A stretch of DNA of 64,000 nt from Cristatella mucedo. Taxonomy: Eukaryota > Bryozoa > Phylactolaemata > Cristatellidae. A program made the position numbers and the translations under genes. The first letter of the stretch is position 1. The number at the start of each line of letters is the position of its first letter. The notes under the pieces were generated by a model. That model was given only the letters and a program-made list of their open reading frames with translations, did no database searches and was not told the DNA's origin. The stretch spans positions 1 to 64,000 of the forward strand of contig WPIO01000257.1 in NCBI GenBank assembly GCA_009760855.2. The letters are read 5' to 3'. Below, in pieces: positions 23,575 through 33,125 of the stretch.

Positions 23575-23915
23575 ATAATGATAATGCACTTAATAAAGCG
23601 CCCTCGGAGAACTCAATCTCTTTCTAGGCGCTTAACATTTGCTGCAAAGGAAAACGCGATTAAAAGGTGAGTAATATCCTACTCGATAAACAACACGAAT
23701 AACATGGTTAGGGGTGACGTGCACAGGGTCAGCATGCACGTGTGGTTAGTGGCAGCATGCACAATGTCAGCATGCATAAGCACATGAAGGACGAATCAGA
23801 GAGACCCACAAAATGCTGTCCCAAATAGGTGTGTTTATAAGCTCTTTTTAAATGTGGTCAAATCAAGGGATGTTCTGACGCAAGTCGGGAGTGAGTTCCA
23901 GGCTCCAGGAGAAAT
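23575..23915 (-). mobile_element. LINE-A 3' end
   Basis: Minus-strand tail (GCGCCTAGAAAGAGATTGAG, GGGCGCTTTATTAAGTGCAT) with the GCTGAC...TGTGCATG duplication. It breaks off within the coding end near CTGGAACTCACTCCCGACTT. Confidence 0.82.
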
Positions 23916-24082
23916 TCGCAGGAGCACTATATATTCGAGCACACCTTCGCTCGAATCATTACAATAAATTACAATTATTACACGAGCTGCGTAGATATTT
24001 CTGTCTGTCTGTCTCTATGTCGCTCTCTCACGGCACATGGCCGTTCCTGGCTTATGCGTGCGGAACATGCTGCCTCGCAGCC

Positions 24083-24264
24083 TAAATAAATGAATAAATC
24101 CTAGCTGTTTAAGCAGCCTCTTTTGTATAGCAACAGAAGAGCCTTGACGGCTATTACCACCGCTTGCAGTGGCAATACAGGATCGCCCACCACAGGAATC
24201 GAACCCACGACCTCGGGACCGGGGTCATAAAAGCAACCATCTTACCAAGTGTGCCATCACGGCT
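24083..24264 (-). repeat. SINE-1 copy
   Basis: Minus-strand copy with tail, body, B box (GGTTCGATTCC) and head ending near 24264. A (TTTA)n-like tail lies at 24083-24097. Confidence 0.82.
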
Positions 24265-24467
24265 CAGGCAGTGCGGATATTCTGGCGATAGCTGAAAGGG
24301 CCAAACGGAATGCTGGCCGCCCTTGGCCCGGTAGTACTGCTATTAATTAAGCAGCAACCTGCTCCGACGCATTGATACACCTTAATTCGCATAGGCTAGA
24401 TATTTCAGGCCAGCCGCTGTGTCATGTTGACCGGGTGCTATTGCTTGGCGCCATTTGTTCTGCTCCA

Positions 24468-24600
24468 TTAGTTTGGTTCAGAGGTAAGGTGCTCGCTCGC
24501 CTTTGACTGCTGAGATTGTGTGTGCCATCTCTGCGGTATATTTAATGCACGAGATATAATCCACGGTTTTCTAAGAGCGCTGTACAAATGAATTATATTA
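24468..24600 (+). repeat. SINE-2 copy, diverged
   Basis: Head with GTTCAGAGGTAAGGTGCTCG; the tail TCTAAGAGCGCTGTACAAAT ends in GAATTATATTA. Confidence 0.6.
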
Positions 24601-24767
24601 AACAGTGTTAGTCGAAGCGAATGTGTCTGCTTAGCAGCCTTACGCCCAAAGAATACAACACCTTGTGATTAACAGAGTTCGTCGACAGCTGAGCCAGGTG
24701 CCCTCCGATCCGAATCTGATGGTGAAAGACGGCCGACTTCCGTCAAAGTTTGACCAGCAGTCGTGCT

Positions 24768-24820
24768 GTAACCCCAGCATACATCGTGTAACATGCTCGT
24801 GTAACCCCAGCATACATCGA
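24768..24820. repeat. Short direct repeat
   Basis: GTAACCCCAGCATACATCG occurs twice, starting near 24769 and 24801. Confidence 0.8.
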
Positions 24821-24912
24821 AACTGCCCCCTTTGACTACGTTCTCGGGCGCTTCGTGTATACTGTACATGTACGCCGAGAGGCAACTTATGAGCTTACTA
24901 TCTCACTCTCAA

Positions 24913-24942
24913 TCTCTCTCTCTCTCTCTCTCCCTCTCTCTC
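24913..24942. repeat. (CT)n microsatellite
   Basis: Alternating CT, nearly perfect, inside the LTR-like end. Confidence 0.9.
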
Positions 24943-25545
24943 CGCTGGGTGCCGGTTTGGGTTTTCGCTTTTCCTGAGACGTGCATGCCGCCGTAGCCAC
25001 AGCCGCACTACAACTGGTAGCAGAGAATGGCCTATTCACGCCGAAAAAAGAATCCCAGATCTTCTACAGTCCAGATTGACTTCCAGCGCTCGGGTACGAA
25101 GCGTTTAATTGCATTTCGGAACCAACGTCTTACGTTGGCTACTGATAATAGAAAAGGCAGTAACGTGGTTGAATATCGTGTTGCCGTAAAGTAAATATCG
25201 TGTTGCCTAAAGCATGCCGTACCTACGGGTCTTGGTGAAAATCCTATATGCTATTATGCCGAGCAGCAGGCAGATAGAAAACAAGATTGTGGCAGGCTGA
25301 GTGAGCCTAGAGTTAATATTGCTTCTCACAATGCTGACTGACGAGGAGGCCGAGCTAGAGGCACAGAGAATTCGGCTGGAGCAGAAGCGGCTTACCGGAG
25401 GAGAGGCAGCTACGGCGGTAAGCGCGCGGGACAGTTTGGCCACCGGTAGAGGCCACAGTCAAAACCTCCCTAGGATCGCCGAGCCGAGCTTGCAGCTGCC
25501 CTCGCAAGCCAATTTCAAAGCTTGCGCAGGAAGCGGGTATTAGAC
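24940..25545 (+). mobile_element. LTR end, initiator-Met primer site and gag leader of a Ty3/gypsy-like element
   Basis: A primer-binding site TGGTAGCAGAGAATGG lies at about 25015-25030. It is complementary to the 3' end of initiator tRNA-Met except for one base. The preceding 75 bases look like an LTR end and a similar diverged end lies at 33050-33125. The following frame encodes MLTDEEAELEAQRIRLEQKR, a charged helical segment closely matching the one at 30242. Confidence 0.6.
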
Positions 25546-25565
25546 AGATGCGGCACAGGACTACC

Positions 25566-25808
25566 TGTGGTTTCGTTTAATTGATGACACTGCATTGTAC
25601 GAGTGGGCTGTGACACTCGATGTGGTATGCGGTCGGGACGTGCTATTGGTGATTGTTGTGACGAGAGAGTCGGGAGGGGGGGGGGAGACGCCGGTGGTGA
25701 GAGCAGTGAAGAGAGTCGTGCTTCGCCCTGCTCCCGTGCGTTGGGAAATAAACTGGCGGCGTTGCTAGTCGGCTAGCGTTCTGTGCTGTTCGCGACGACA
25801 ACTCAAGC
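25566..25808 (+). repeat. LTR-like repeat segment
   Basis: 25566-25650 (TGTGGTTTCG ... GGTGATTG) recurs at 29419-29517, and 25654-25805 (TGTTGTGACGAG ... AACTCA, with AAATAAACTGG) recurs at 32428-32549. The TG...CA ends and AATAAA suggest an LTR. The order differs between copies, so the parent structure is unclear. Confidence 0.5.
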
Positions 25809-25987
25809 TGTGATGGCTCACTAGGTAAGGCGGTTGCTTTCACGATCTCGGTCCCGGGGTCGTGGGTTCGATTCATGCGGTGGGCAATTCTTTATCGCCG
25901 CTGCAAGCGGTGGTGATAGCCTAAAAGGCTCTTCTGTCGCTATACAAAAAGAGGCTGTTTAATCAGCTAGGATTTATTTATTTATTA
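25809..25987 (+). repeat. SINE-1 copy inside the LTR element
   Basis: Complete SINE-1 with TGATGGCTCACTAGGTAAGG, a strong hairpin before the B box (GGTTCGATTC) and tail GAGGCTGTTTAATCAGCTAG, then ATTTATTTATT. It lies between the LTR-like repeat and gag. Confidence 0.87.
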
Positions 25988-26710
25988 AGCTACAAGCTAC
26001 TTCGGCGGCCATAGAGAACGTAAAATTCAGCCACATCGTCACTCAATTCGACGGCAGTGAAGACTTTTCGGGCTTGGTTGTAAAGTTTGATCTGGTGGCA
26101 GAGATTCAAGGTACTGTCGTTGCCGACCGCCACAAGCTCCTGCCCTTTTTTCTAACCGGTGGAGCGTTAGCCGTGTACCAGAGCGTCGATGGATATACCA
26201 TCGTAAAAGAGGCTCTCCGAGCTGTATTTTCGGGGGGTAAATTTAAAGCGTTTATGGAGCTCACGACACGGTGGCTCCAAGCTGGGGAAACAGTGGAGAT
26301 ATATGCAACGGTTTTGGCCCGGCTGGCCGGACTGGTGAGTTTGGCTGCGGAGAATGACTTGCTAAAATTCGCTTTCGTCACTGGTCTTCCCGAGGATATC
26401 CGCAAGCAACTACGCGCGGCGTGTGCACTCGACGAGATAGCGATTTTCGAGGTGGCTGAGAATGCTCGAGCGCTTACAAGTTGCCAGGAGCCGAGCTACG
26501 CTGCTGCCGCTGGGGGCACTAGGAGCTAGAGGCTCTCGCCCGGCTCCACGGAAGCGCTTTGATTTCGCCTGCAAAATTGAAGGGCACATTCGTCGCGACT
26601 GCCGTTCGTTGCAAAGGCAACGAATGCTGTGCTTTGTATGTGGGTACGATTTGCACCTAGCAGCGATATGTCTGGAGCGTCGCACCGATTCGAAGTCAAA
26701 AACGAGTTAG
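25988..26710 (+). pseudogene. Ty3/gypsy-like gag with zinc knuckle, frameshifted
   Basis: A 151-codon gag frame (26074-26529) covers the capsid-like region (FKAFMELTTRWLQAGETVEI, FVTGLPEDIRKQLRAA). A shift leads into 26462-26710. There ACKIEGHIRRDC is a CCHC knuckle that has lost its first cysteine, and CFVCGYDLHLAAIC is an intact C-x2-C-x4-H-x4-C knuckle. The order gag, protease, RT, RNase H, integrase follows. Confidence 0.82.
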
Positions 26711-26756
26711 GGTGAAGCGGGTGTTATAGCGCTGGCGCATTCCCCTGCTTGTCAAC

Positions 26757-27085
26757 TCGACTGCCTACAATAAATGTTCTCAACGGCGGTCGTATTATGA
26801 AGGCGCTCCTTCATACTAGCTGCTCTCGGTCGATTGTGATTAAATCGGCCGTACTGCGCCGCCACCTCGGCACAGTCTTATCCGGTAAACGAGCCTGTAA
26901 TTGCGTTTAATGGAGCAGTCGCTCGTTGCCGGTCGGCGTGCCGCATGGCGTGCTCTGTGCAGGGCATCGAAATAGAGCTGGGCTGCCTTGTATCTGATAT
27001 CGTACCGGGCTATGAAATGCTCCTTGGCATGGATGCTGTTCGGCAGCGTGGCGATAGGCCTCAAAGGTGATTCAGTAACCTTCAA
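26757..27085 (+). pseudogene. Retroelement aspartic protease, active site lost
   Basis: NGGRIMKALLHTSCSRSIVI is the protease active-site segment; the D-T/S-G triad reads HTS, so both the catalytic Asp and the Gly are changed. A downstream DIVPGYEMLLGMDAV matches the flap/LLGMD region. The frame is broken. Confidence 0.72.
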
Positions 27086-27229
27086 TAGAACGCTAAGTGA
27101 AATCGGGGCTCTGTCGAGCGACGTCAGTGTTTCCGATAGAGACTTCTCGGCGATGTATCGTGACGGAAAATGGGTCGTAAAGTGGCATTAGGCCGATGGC
27201 GTTACTTCTGCCTCATTGGTAAACCGTGT

Positions 27230-27960
27230 CGAAGCTTACAGCGTGCCGCTGACTTGCAGGCCGACTACGATACGGAGATCCAAGAGTGGATCCAACTCGG
27301 CTGGCTGAAGCCCTACGAAGGGGAGTGTGAAGGCCTTGTGCCGCTAATGGCAGTGTTCCAGAGTAATAAAGACAAAGTTCGACCCTCTTTAGACTACTGA
27401 GAGCTGAACCAATACGTTTCCAGCCACGCTGCCAACGGTGACGTTAGCAGCGAGAAACTTCGGGCAAGGCGCGGCGTGGGAAGTAACGTCAGCATCATCG
27501 ACTTTTGAAAGACGTATTTACAGCTTCATGTCGACCCTACCCTTTGGAAATACCAGGTTGTCGCCTACCAGGAGAGACGGTACCGCCTTACTCGGCGAGG
27601 TTTCGGACTAAATGTAGCGCCTAAGATAATGTAGCGCCTAAGATAATAAACGCCGTGTTAAATAAGGTGCTTTCTATGGACCCACGGGTGCGCGAAGGCA
27701 CCGACTCATACTTGGACGATATAATCGCCAACAATGACATTGTCACGAATAAGCATGTTATATCTCTCCATAACGACAGTTCGGGCTTGAAGCTAAGCCC
27801 CCCCGAGATGTTGGTCGGAGGTCACGTGCTAGGGCTTCCCATCAATGACCGTGAAGGGGAGCTTAAGTGGGGCAGATATTACGATGTTGAGCCGCTACCT
27901 CAGTGTGCGACCCGGAGGTAGCTTTTCTCGTGGTGTGGACAGTTAACGGGTCATTTCCCG
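27230..27960 (+). pseudogene. Ty3/gypsy-like reverse transcriptase, frameshifted
   Basis: It encodes EIQEWIQLGWLKPYEGECEG, VPLMAVFQSNKDKVRPSLDY (then a stop), VSIIDF*KTYLQLHVDP, LTRRGFGLNVAPKIM and the active-site YLDDI at about 27712. Two aspartates of the box are intact. A 17-bp tandem duplication at 27611-27644 and several stops inactivate it. Confidence 0.87.
27611..27644. repeat. 17-bp perfect tandem duplication in the RT
   Basis: The unit AATGTAGCGCCTAAGAT is present twice in a row (27611-27627, 27628-27644). Seventeen bases is not a multiple of three, so it shifts the frame between LNVAPKI and the YLDD part. Confidence 0.93.
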
Positions 27961-28715
27961 TTACCAGATGGCTCCGACCGGCCTGTAGCTACGTTAAGAG
28001 AGCCACAAAAGACCTATTGTGGGATGCCGAGGTTACGGAAGACATCCTTCGGATGGCAGACGAGATCAGCCGTCGAGTGATAAAAGTAGATCCAGTATCC
28101 GGAGTGTGGAGTTTGCCGTCGTCACCTAGCGGACAGGTATGGTTCGACGGAAGCAGCTTAGCGATAGGCCCCTGCTTGCGATTTGGAGGGCAGACTGTCG
28201 AGGATGCCTAGTAATGGCTCGCAAGCTCCGGCGGTTGCTTTTCACGACCTCGGCCCCGAGGTCATGGGTTCGAATTCTGTGGTGGGCGATCCGTTATCGC
28301 CACTGCAAGCGGTGGTGATAGCCGTCAAGGCTCTTCAGTCGCTATACAAAAATAGGCTGTTAAATCAGCTAGTAGTGGCTTAGAAAGCCAGATGATGTAG
28401 AGCATATAAATCTGGCCAACTCGAGGCTGTCGTTAAGAGCCTAAACTTATCCCCGGCCTGGGGCCTTCGCGAGATCGAGTGGTTTACTAATTCGGCCTCT
28501 GTGCATTCGTGGCTTCGATTGCTGGTCGAAGGCTATATGCCTATCCGTACTCGAGGTCTGGGCGAGGCATTAGAGCGATGGCGGACAGAAATAATACGCG
28601 ATGTAGTTAAGGAGTATGACCTTCGGGTGAGAATAAAGCGTGTGCGTTCGGCTGACAACAAAGAATACCACTTAACGAGTACCGCGTTAGCTCAAGCCAA
28701 TCGCGATTCTTGAAG
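27961..28715 (+). pseudogene. RNase H-like region, split by a SINE-1
   Basis: Before the SINE: TRWLRPACSYVKRATKDLLW and VWFDGSSLAIGPCLRFGG (first RNase H Asp present). After it: WGLREIEWFTNSASVHSWL, where the expected TDS reads TNS, and RTRGLGEALERWRTEIIRDV. The SINE occupies 28210-28377. Confidence 0.78.
28210..28377 (+). repeat. SINE-1 inserted in RNase H
   Basis: Complete copy with the perfect hairpin CACGACCTCGGCCCCGAGGT, B box GGTTCGAATTC and tail AGGCTGTTAAATCAGCTAGT. RNase H coding flanks it on both sides. Confidence 0.88.
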
Positions 28716-29330
28716 CTGCTACTCCAGCACAAGAAGTAGACCTGTGAGCGTTCTACGACTGGCATCCCCTAGGGGTTGATCTACGTTGTACCATTGTACT
28801 TGTACCAGGCTCTGCATTTCAGTAATGCGGGAGATGGCTGAAGGCGTTGTTAAATCGTGCATGCATTGCCGGTCTGTGGATCCAGCGCCAGTGTCTTTGA
28901 GTCATGGACATCTGGACGTAGATGCCAACTGGCGCCACCTGGCCATTGATGTTACCTTCTTCCACTGGGCGATCTGCTCCTTATCTGATCTCCTGTATCT
29001 GACCCTTGTCGATAGCGGCCCCAGCAGGTTTGCCATCGGGCGGCGTATAACCGACGTCAGCAGGTTTTCGTAAAACCCCCTAGAGCCCGTTGCACCACTC
29101 ACTGGCCTCAGGGGACAGTTACTGCTCCGGCGGAAGGAGTCGGCATTGAAATTGATGGAATCCCCCGCTACCTATCGGACATCAGACCAGTGCCGATCGC
29201 CAACGAACTCCTCGACGCACACTTCGATGCTGGCCCTGATAGTTCGGCCAGAGCCGACGAACAAGGCAGACAGCTCAGGCCAAGATGGCCTGTGACCACC
29301 AGCGTGCTATGAGGACTATGTGCTTACTGT
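28716..29330 (+). pseudogene. Retroelement integrase remnant
   Basis: It contains the zinc-binding CMHC at about 28861, the core LAIDVTFF and YLTLVDSGPSRFAIGRRI, then after a shift GVGIEIDGIPRYLSDIRPVP, a C-terminal integrase segment. The N-terminal half is decayed. Confidence 0.75.
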
Positions 29331-29418
29331 TTAGCCTTCTCGTTGCCAAAGCAGTGGAGAAGAACAGCTGCTTGCTGCTCTGGCTACGCCATGGATTGAT
29401 ATCCAGATCAGGCGGGTA

Positions 29419-29525
29419 TGTGGTTTCGTTAAAATTGATGACACTGCCCCTGATCGTTGTACGAGTGAGCTGTGACACTCGATGTGGTATTCGGTCGGGG
29501 CGGGCTATTGGTGATTGCGTTGTCA
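29419..29525 (+). repeat. LTR-like repeat after pol
   Basis: It matches 25566-25650 and follows the integrase directly, preceded by GGCGGG. It may be the start of the 3' LTR of the gypsy-like element, but no full-length pair can be drawn. Confidence 0.5.
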
Positions 29526-29686
29526 CGAAGAAGAAGCTCGTCCCCCGGTTCTCTACAGGTGGACTGTGTGATGCAGTGCTGCAGTGCGGTTAAAACACAA
29601 GCGGCCACAACTGGGTGGCGAAGCGACAGTTTATTATGGGCCTGTTAGTAGTGGCTATGCGCCAGCAAAAGCGCTTTACGCGGCTT

Positions 29687-29952
29687 TGTGTGAGCCTGGA
29701 GCTTCTCGGCCGCTAGCTAGTATATGCCCACCTGCGGCGGGTGGTTGAACCAAGCAGCCTTTGACGTCAGCATGTGGCCCACCACAGATGCACTCACTTA
29801 TCTGTGGTGAGTCAGCCCCTAGCTCCCATATGTACCCGCTAGGGAATAAAGAAGGATAGTCTCGTTCACCACTCACGTTCGCCCGCTCGTGTCTTCGTGT
29901 CTCCGTGAGACTCCGCTAGTCCTGCTGCAGCCGGAGACACAGTAACGTAACA
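29687..29952 (+). repeat. 5' LTR of the non-autonomous element
   Basis: About 266 bases. It holds a segment with AATAAAGAAGG (about 29843) that is lacking or replaced in the 3' LTR, which explains the length difference. Confidence 0.83.
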
Positions 29953-29953
29953 T

Positions 29954-29969
29954 TGGTAGCAGAGAATGG
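29954..29969 (+). promoter_or_regulatory. Primer-binding site, initiator tRNA-Met type
   Basis: TGGTAGCAGAGAATGG pairs with the 3' end of animal initiator tRNA-Met at 15 of 16 bases. It starts two bases after the LTR end. The same 16-mer occurs near 25015. Confidence 0.87.
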
Positions 29970-30673
29970 TTTACTCGAGCCAAAAAGAGTACCAGACTTT
30001 CTACGGTCTAGATGGAACGACCATATTAAGGTACGAAATGTTTGACGGCGGACCGGACTTTATGCCTTGGCTTCTAACGCTTGAGAAGGCTGTAGCAAGG
30101 CTAAAGATTCCGATGCCGCTAAAGCATGTTGTGCCAGTGTGTCTGAGCGATAACGCGATACACGGTTGGGGTGATTAGCCGGCCGACGTAAAGCAAGATT
30201 ACCACAAGCTGCGAAATGAATTAATCCTGATCTTCTCGTGGTTGACGGATGAGGAGGCCGAGCTTGAGGCCGAGAGGTTTCGGCTGGAGCAGGAGCAGCT
30301 CGCCGGAGCCGAGACCGGAACAAAGGTGAGCGACGTGCCAGCTGCATTACCGATCAACTCCACTGTCAACTGCCCGAAAGATTCAGACAAGCGAGCGGAA
30401 CTCATTCGGATGCCGCAGCTATCCGATGGCAATACCGGTGGAGGAAGCGGGCATGGGACCGCTTCCAACATAGTAGCCATAACCGCCGAAGAGCGCCAGA
30501 ACAACGTAAGTGCGCAGCTGGAGAATAAGGAGGTGGAGCGTGCGACGGCTTTCAGCGGCGAGGCGGTAGTTGCCTGTGAAAAGGCGCAGGCGGCCCAAGC
30601 GAGCGACATCTTGGCGGTGAAGCGCAGCAGTGAGAGCTTCGTAGCAGCGAGAGCATCTCGGCGGCAAAGAGTG

Positions 30674-30744
<71 letters not shown>

Positions 30745-30922
30745 CGTCATGGCCGCAGAACTCAGCGACTACAGCTTCTTCGAAGTGGAGAGCATCCGCA
30801 CAAGCATCTCGGCCCAGAGTGCTGAGGAGCACCGCGAGATTTCGGTAAGCGGCGAGGCGACAGTAGCCGGTGATCAGGCCCAGGCAGCCCACAAGAGTGA
30901 CGTCATGGCTGCTGCAGCATGA
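29966..30922 (+). CDS. gag-like frames of the non-autonomous element
   Basis: The frame starts MVYSSQKEYQTFYGLDG at 29966 and ends at TAG near 30178. A second frame (30242-30922, 226 codons) begins LTDEEAELEAERFRLEQEQL, a charged helix, and runs through a (GA)n tract coding RERERE. It then shows SAQSAEEHREI-type repeats that recur after 31060. It looks like a rapidly changing coiled-coil protein rather than a standard gag. Confidence 0.55.
30676..30741. repeat. (GA)n microsatellite inside coding frame
   Basis: About 33 GA units. It reads as Arg-Glu repeats on the plus strand and Ser-Leu on the minus. It lies inside the 226-codon frame and keeps it open. Confidence 0.95.
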
Positions 30923-31590
30923 GCGTCGCAGCAGCAGCGATATGCATCCGTGAGACCGACGTCTTGGCCGCCAAGCGCTGCAGCGCAAGCGTCGTAGCGG
31001 CGGAGAGCATCTCAGCGGCCGCGGAGAGCAGAGCCAAGAGCGTCTCGGTGGTGAAGAGCAACCACACGAGCGTTTCTGCCCAGAGCGCTGAGGAGCACCG
31101 CGAAATAGCAGTCAACAGCAAGGCGATATGGCCTACGATGAGGTGCAGGTTTCCTGCGAGCGAAGCAGCGGGAGCTTCGCTGCGGCGAAACACAACAGCG
31201 TGGGCAATGCGGCGGTGAAGAGTTCCTGCGAGAGCGTCTCGGTGCTGACCTCAGAGCAACACGACCGCAAGATCGACTCGGCGGAGTGGAACTCCGAGAA
31301 CGGTTAGGCAATCATAAGCAGCAGTGGTGTTCGAAGTGCGGGATCGGCCGGCGACGAGCGCATGCGACCGGCCATCGGGGCTCCCACGGAGGTGACAACC
31401 GGGAACCATCTGACAGTGGGGGCGGTGCCCCACCCTTGCCTAAAGGTGGGCAGTATCTACGACCGGCTGCTCGTGAGGGGTAGAGCTGACGTGAGCCTCC
31501 TGCGAGTGGCAGTCACGTAGCTTGCACGAGTTTCGGGCCGCGAGCGCCGCCCCCTGTCAGGATGGCGGACTATGTGGTTTTTTGACATTC

Positions 31591-31603
31591 AATGGGGGAG
31601 GGA
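31591..31603 (+). promoter_or_regulatory. Polypurine tract
   Basis: AATGGGGGAGGGA directly precedes the TGTCGTG start of the 3' LTR, as expected for plus-strand DNA priming. Confidence 0.85.
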
Positions 31604-31825
31604 TGTCGTGTGAGCCTGCTGCTTCTCGGCCGCTAGTATATGCCCACCTGCGACGGGTGGTTGAACCAAGCAGCCTTTGACGTCAGCATGTGGCCCACCA
31701 CAGATGCGCGAGTGCAAGTGCGCTGGGGATAGTCTCGTTCACAGCTCACGTTCGCCCGCTCGTGTCTTCGTGTCTCCGTGAGACTCCACTAGCGCTGCTG
31801 CAGCCGGAGACGCATTAACGTAACA
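31604..31825 (+). repeat. 3' LTR of the non-autonomous element
   Basis: 222 bases, from TGTCGTGTGAGCC to CGTAACA, closely matching the 5' LTR apart from the segment noted there. Confidence 0.86.
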
Positions 31826-32147
31826 GTACCGGACCGACGGAGTTAACTGCACGAGCTCCCGGAGCAAGCGTATAATAAACTATCCTATGCGCACGTCGCA
31901 AGCCATGGTCCCAAACCCGAAGGCGGGCCGACACAGCACCGCAAGGTACGAGCAGCTAACTGAGTAGCCGGCAGAACACAACTGTGCAGTCTAAGTTGCA
32001 CTTAGTTGTTCGTCGCCGTAGGTTCGTCTCTCGTGCTCTCGAAGCGTAGTCTCGCATCGACTACCGTGCTGCAGCTCTGTCAGTCGTCGATTATATTCTC
32101 TCTCATCTAAACTCCTGACCTCGCTAACGTAGCTGCTATTTCTACTT

Positions 32148-32382
32148 AAGCACATTCGTCGGTGCACATCATGATCGCATCGTCTGCACCGGGCTTCATT
32201 CTAACTTTAGCTGGTGGACAGGAGCCGGGCCTGTACTAGGTGTCCTAGTCGAACCCGCTAAGACAAGCACATTAGTCGCTCCATCTCCTAACCGCATCGC
32301 CTGCATAAAGCTCCATTCTAACCTGAGCTAAGTGGATTAGGATATGGGTCTGTACTAGGTGCCCTAGTCGAACCCACTAAGG
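32148..32382. repeat. Tandem dimer of about 117 bp
   Basis: Two diverged units (32148-32264, 32265-32382) both start AAGCACATT and share CTGTACTAGGTG/CCCTAGTCGAACCC near the end. Confidence 0.83.
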
Positions 32383-32427
32383 CAAGGGCTACCATCGCGG
32401 CTAAGCTGAGAGCTTCCCCAGTGCAAT

Positions 32428-33125
32428 TGTTGTGACGAGGGAGTTGGGGAACTCCCGTGGGCGAGAGGGTGAAGAGAGTCGTACGTAGGGAAATAAACTG
32501 GTGGTGTTGCTAGTCGGCTAGCTTCTGTGCTGTTCGCGAGGGTAACTCAAACTAAACCACCTCCAGCCCAGTGGCTGAGCCAGCCGGAGTGCTTACGAGC
32601 AGGGCCAAGGCCAAGCAGCCGGCGGCGGCCAGCGAATGACGGCATAGGGCGGCAGCAAGAGCGACTTCAGCCGCAGATGGTGGAGGAAAGACAGCAGCCG
32701 ACGATGGCGGTGCATGAGGTGAGAGCGTCCTGCGTGACGACGGCAGTTTGAGCCTAAGCTTCGAACGAGTGTGGAACATTTTTTTACTGGGAAGGAATGC
32801 TGTGTGTGGATGATTTTTATTGTTTAACGGAACTAGTCGTCAGCTGAACTCCATGCGGTGCCATTTCACATCTGCAGGTGGATGACGGCTGGCCTCTGGG
32901 CAGGGTTCGGCCTGCAGCAGTCGTTTAAACTGCAGTACAACCTGAAGCTGCATGTTGACGACTCATATGCGCTCTCGAACGCTTTGTGTACCTACCCGTA
33001 CGTATTCTGAGAATCAATATTTCTCTTTCCATCCCCCCTCTCTCTCTTTCACTTGGTGCCGCTAAGGTTCGTGCCTTTCGTGAGACCTGCTAAACCTGTG
33101 TGAGGCCGGAGACATAGCCACACCA
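32428..33125 (+). repeat. LTR-like sequences at the right end of the retroelement block
   Basis: 32428-32549 repeats 25654-25805 with AAATAAACTGG. 33030-33125 resembles the LTR end at 24940-25014 (CTCTCTCT, GGTGCCG, TGAGAC, GGAGACATAGCCACACCAC). They could be the 3' boundary of one or two gypsy-like elements. DNA between is unassigned. Confidence 0.45.

Larger units (their letters stand above)
29687..31825 (+). mobile_element. Non-autonomous LTR retrotransposon with both LTRs
   Basis: 5' LTR 29687-29952 and 3' LTR 31604-31825 share TGTGAGCCTG...CTTCTCGGCCGCTAG and the ending ACGTAACA. The primer site TGGTAGCAGAGAATGG (initiator Met type) is at 29954, and the polypurine tract AATGGGGGAGGGA at 31591-31603 lies directly before the 3' LTR. 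The interior codes only a gag-like, coiled-coil-prone frame and no pol, so it needs another element's enzymes. No matching flanking duplication was found. Confidence 0.88.

Noticed and set aside
30199-30988. Minus-strand frames with long Ser-Leu repeats
   Set aside because: They are reverse readings of the (GA)n tract inside the plus-strand retroelement frame.
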